A stretch of DNA of 29,316 nucleotides from JAWVEV01 sp033856535 (GTDB lineage: Bacteria > Actinomycetota > Thermoleophilia > Miltoncostaeales > Miltoncostaeaceae), in contig JAWVEV010000096.1 in assembly GCA_033856535.1 (NCBI GenBank), positions 1-29,316 on the forward strand, read 5' to 3'. Below are positions 28,282 through 29,316 of this stretch, piece by piece (positions within the stretch are counted from its first letter, which is position 1; each line of letters begins with the position of its first letter). The notes beneath the pieces were generated by a model that was not told the origin of the DNA, did no database searches, and saw nothing but the letters and a program-made list of their open reading frames with translations. The translations under genes were made by a program, and so were the position numbers.

Positions 28282-29316
28282 TCAGACGCCGGCTGTCGCC
28301 TCCTCGGCCGGGCGCCGCTCCAACCCGAAGGCCTCCGCCAGCAGCTCGTAGCTGCGGGCGCGCTCGGCGTGGTCGTGCACGGTGGTCATGACCATGACCT
28401 CGTCCGCGCGCGTCTCCGCGACCAGGCGCTCGATCTCGGCGCGCACCTCGGCCGGGTCGCCGAGGACCTGGGCGCGCCGGTAGCGGCGCACCTGGTCGGC
28501 CTCGGCGGGCGTGTACTCGTGCGCCATCGCGGCCTCGGGCGTCGGCAGCTTGGCCGGCCGGCCGGTCCGCATGCGGATCACCGACAGCGCCAGGGACCAG
28601 CTCAGCTCGTCGGCGCGCTCCGCGCGCTCGGCGCAGATCGCCGACACGGTCAGGATCGCGCGCGGCTCGGGCATGGCGGCCGAGGGGGAGAACCGGTCGC
28701 GATAGAGGTTCATCACCTCGGCCGCGCCGCGGGGGTTGAGGTGGCGGGCGAAGGCGAAGCCGCAGCCGAGCGCGGCGGCCACCGTGGCCCCGTACTCGCT
28801 CGATCCGAGCATCCAGATCGGCGGCAGCGGCACATCGACCGGCTCGGCGCGCACGCTCGCGAACGGGTGCCCCTCGGGCAGCCCGCCGCCGCCGTAAGCC
28901 AGCAGCTCCTCGAGCAGGGCCGGGAAGTCCTCGGCGCCGGCGCCGCGCGTCCGGCGCAGGGCGACCGCGGTGATCCCGTCGGTCCCCGGCGCCCGCCCCA
29001 GGCCCAGGTCGATCCGGCCCGGGTGGAGCGCCTCGAGCACGCGGAAGATCTCGGCGACGCGCAGCGGCGAGTGGTTCGGGAGCATGATCCCGCCGGCGCC
29101 CACCCGGATGCGGCTCGTGGCGTCGGCCACCCGCCCGATCATCACCTCGGGCGCCGCGCTGGCCAGCCCGGGCGTGTTGTGGTGCTCGGCCACCCAGTAG
29201 CGGCGGTACCCCAGGCGCTCGGCGCGCCGGGCCAGGTCGACCGTGTTGCGCAGCGCCTCGGCGGAGTCGGCGCCGTCGGGCACGGGCGAGAGGTCGAGCA
29301 CCGAGAGGGGGAGCGG
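28282..29316 (-). CDS. Luciferase-like flavin monooxygenase (LLM), 5' end outside window
   Basis: The visible 344 codons encode an LLM-class TIM-barrel oxidoreductase of the MsnO8/YhbW group, which uses FMNH2 or F420. Typical segments are L-D-L-S-P-V-P at the start, G-Y-R-R-Y-W-V-A-E-H-H-N near residue 36-47, G-G-I-M-L-P-N-H-S-P-L-R-V-A-E near 75-89, G-R-I-D-L-G-L-G-R-A-P-G-T near 99-111, and W-M-L-G-S-S near 168. The frame stays open to the right edge, and the edge codons (P-L-P-L-S) continue the pattern seen before S-V-L-D-L-S-P in relatives. The GTG at 29301 is therefore probably an internal valine and the true start lies a few codons beyond the window. The substrate is unknown. Confidence 0.9.
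   Translation of the reverse strand, partial: PLPLSVLDLSPVPDGADSAEALRNTVDLARRAERLGYRRYWVAEHHNTPGLASAAPEVMIGRVADATSRIRVGAGGIMLPNHSPLRVAEIFRVLEALHPGRIDLGLGRAPGTDGITAVALRRTRGAGAEDFPALLEELLAYGGGGLPEGHPFASVRAEPVDVPLPPIWMLGSSEYGATVAAALGCGFAFARHLNPRGAAEVMNLYRDRFSPSAAMPEPRAILTVSAICAERAERADELSWSLALSVIRMRTGRPAKLPTPEAAMAHEYTPAEADQVRRYRRAQVLGDPAEVRAEIERLVAETRADEVMVMTTVHDHAERARSYELLAEAFGLERRPAEEATAGV

Overview
The window is a very GC-rich stretch (by eye around 70% or more) from an actinobacterium. The main evidence is a PknB-PbpA-RodA-PstP-FhaB-FhaA cluster in the same relative order as in mycobacteria. Other actinobacterial signs are several TAnnnT boxes 5-8 nt before start codons (leaderless transcripts), frequent 4-nt stop/start overlaps and many GTG starts. 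The rearranged cluster (an extra polytopic kinase at the head, ddl and a phosphoesterase at the tail) and the DUF4446-PheA pair next to tRNA-Leu suggest a deep lineage such as Thermoleophilia rather than a mycobacterium or streptomycete. That placement is inference.

Left part (1-11740). The last 33 codons of a Xer-type tyrosine recombinase enter from the left. Converging on it is a minus-strand run of ten genes, read from 11740 down to 107: membrane-anchored Ser/Thr kinase, fhaA, fhaB, pstP, rodA/ftsW, pbpA, PASTA kinase pknB, ddl, metallophosphoesterase and a DUF4190-like membrane protein. Apart from the last gene, they overlap or are separated by 17 nt or less, so this looks like one cell-growth and peptidoglycan operon. 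It would make D-Ala-D-Ala, polymerise and cross-link glycan, and control both by phosphorylation, dephosphorylation and phosphopeptide reading.

Middle (11741-16757). A divergent intergenic region with nested inverted repeats leads to tRNA-Leu(CAG). Then come an unrecognised secretory/membrane protein with a glycine-rich linker, a DUF4446 protein translationally coupled to prephenate dehydratase (pheA), an HNH nuclease, tRNA-Arg(CCT), a cold-shock protein with a hairpin beside its ribosome-binding site, a strong hairpin terminator and a hemolysin III/PAQR-like membrane protein.

Right part (16758-29316). This is a mosaic of small metabolic units: a two-gene operon of a family-4 glycosyltransferase and an amylo-alpha-1,6-glucosidase; a 447-nt structured intergenic region; a persulfide-dioxygenase/rhodanese fusion (CstB-like) overlapping tail-to-tail with a propionyl/acetyl-CoA synthetase; a divergent MarR regulator/cupin pair with a candidate operator; an AraC regulator followed by a glyoxalase-fold protein; the relic 3' end of a sensor histidine kinase; an unknown helical protein; an aldo/keto reductase; a small unknown protein; and a luciferase-like monooxygenase cut by the right edge.

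No insertion sequence, CRISPR array, rRNA or prophage was seen. No clearly new system stands out. The best second-look items are the extended cell-wall kinase operon, the alternative hairpins at 20248-20288, the histidine-kinase relic, the cold-shock leader and the start codon inside a terminator loop.
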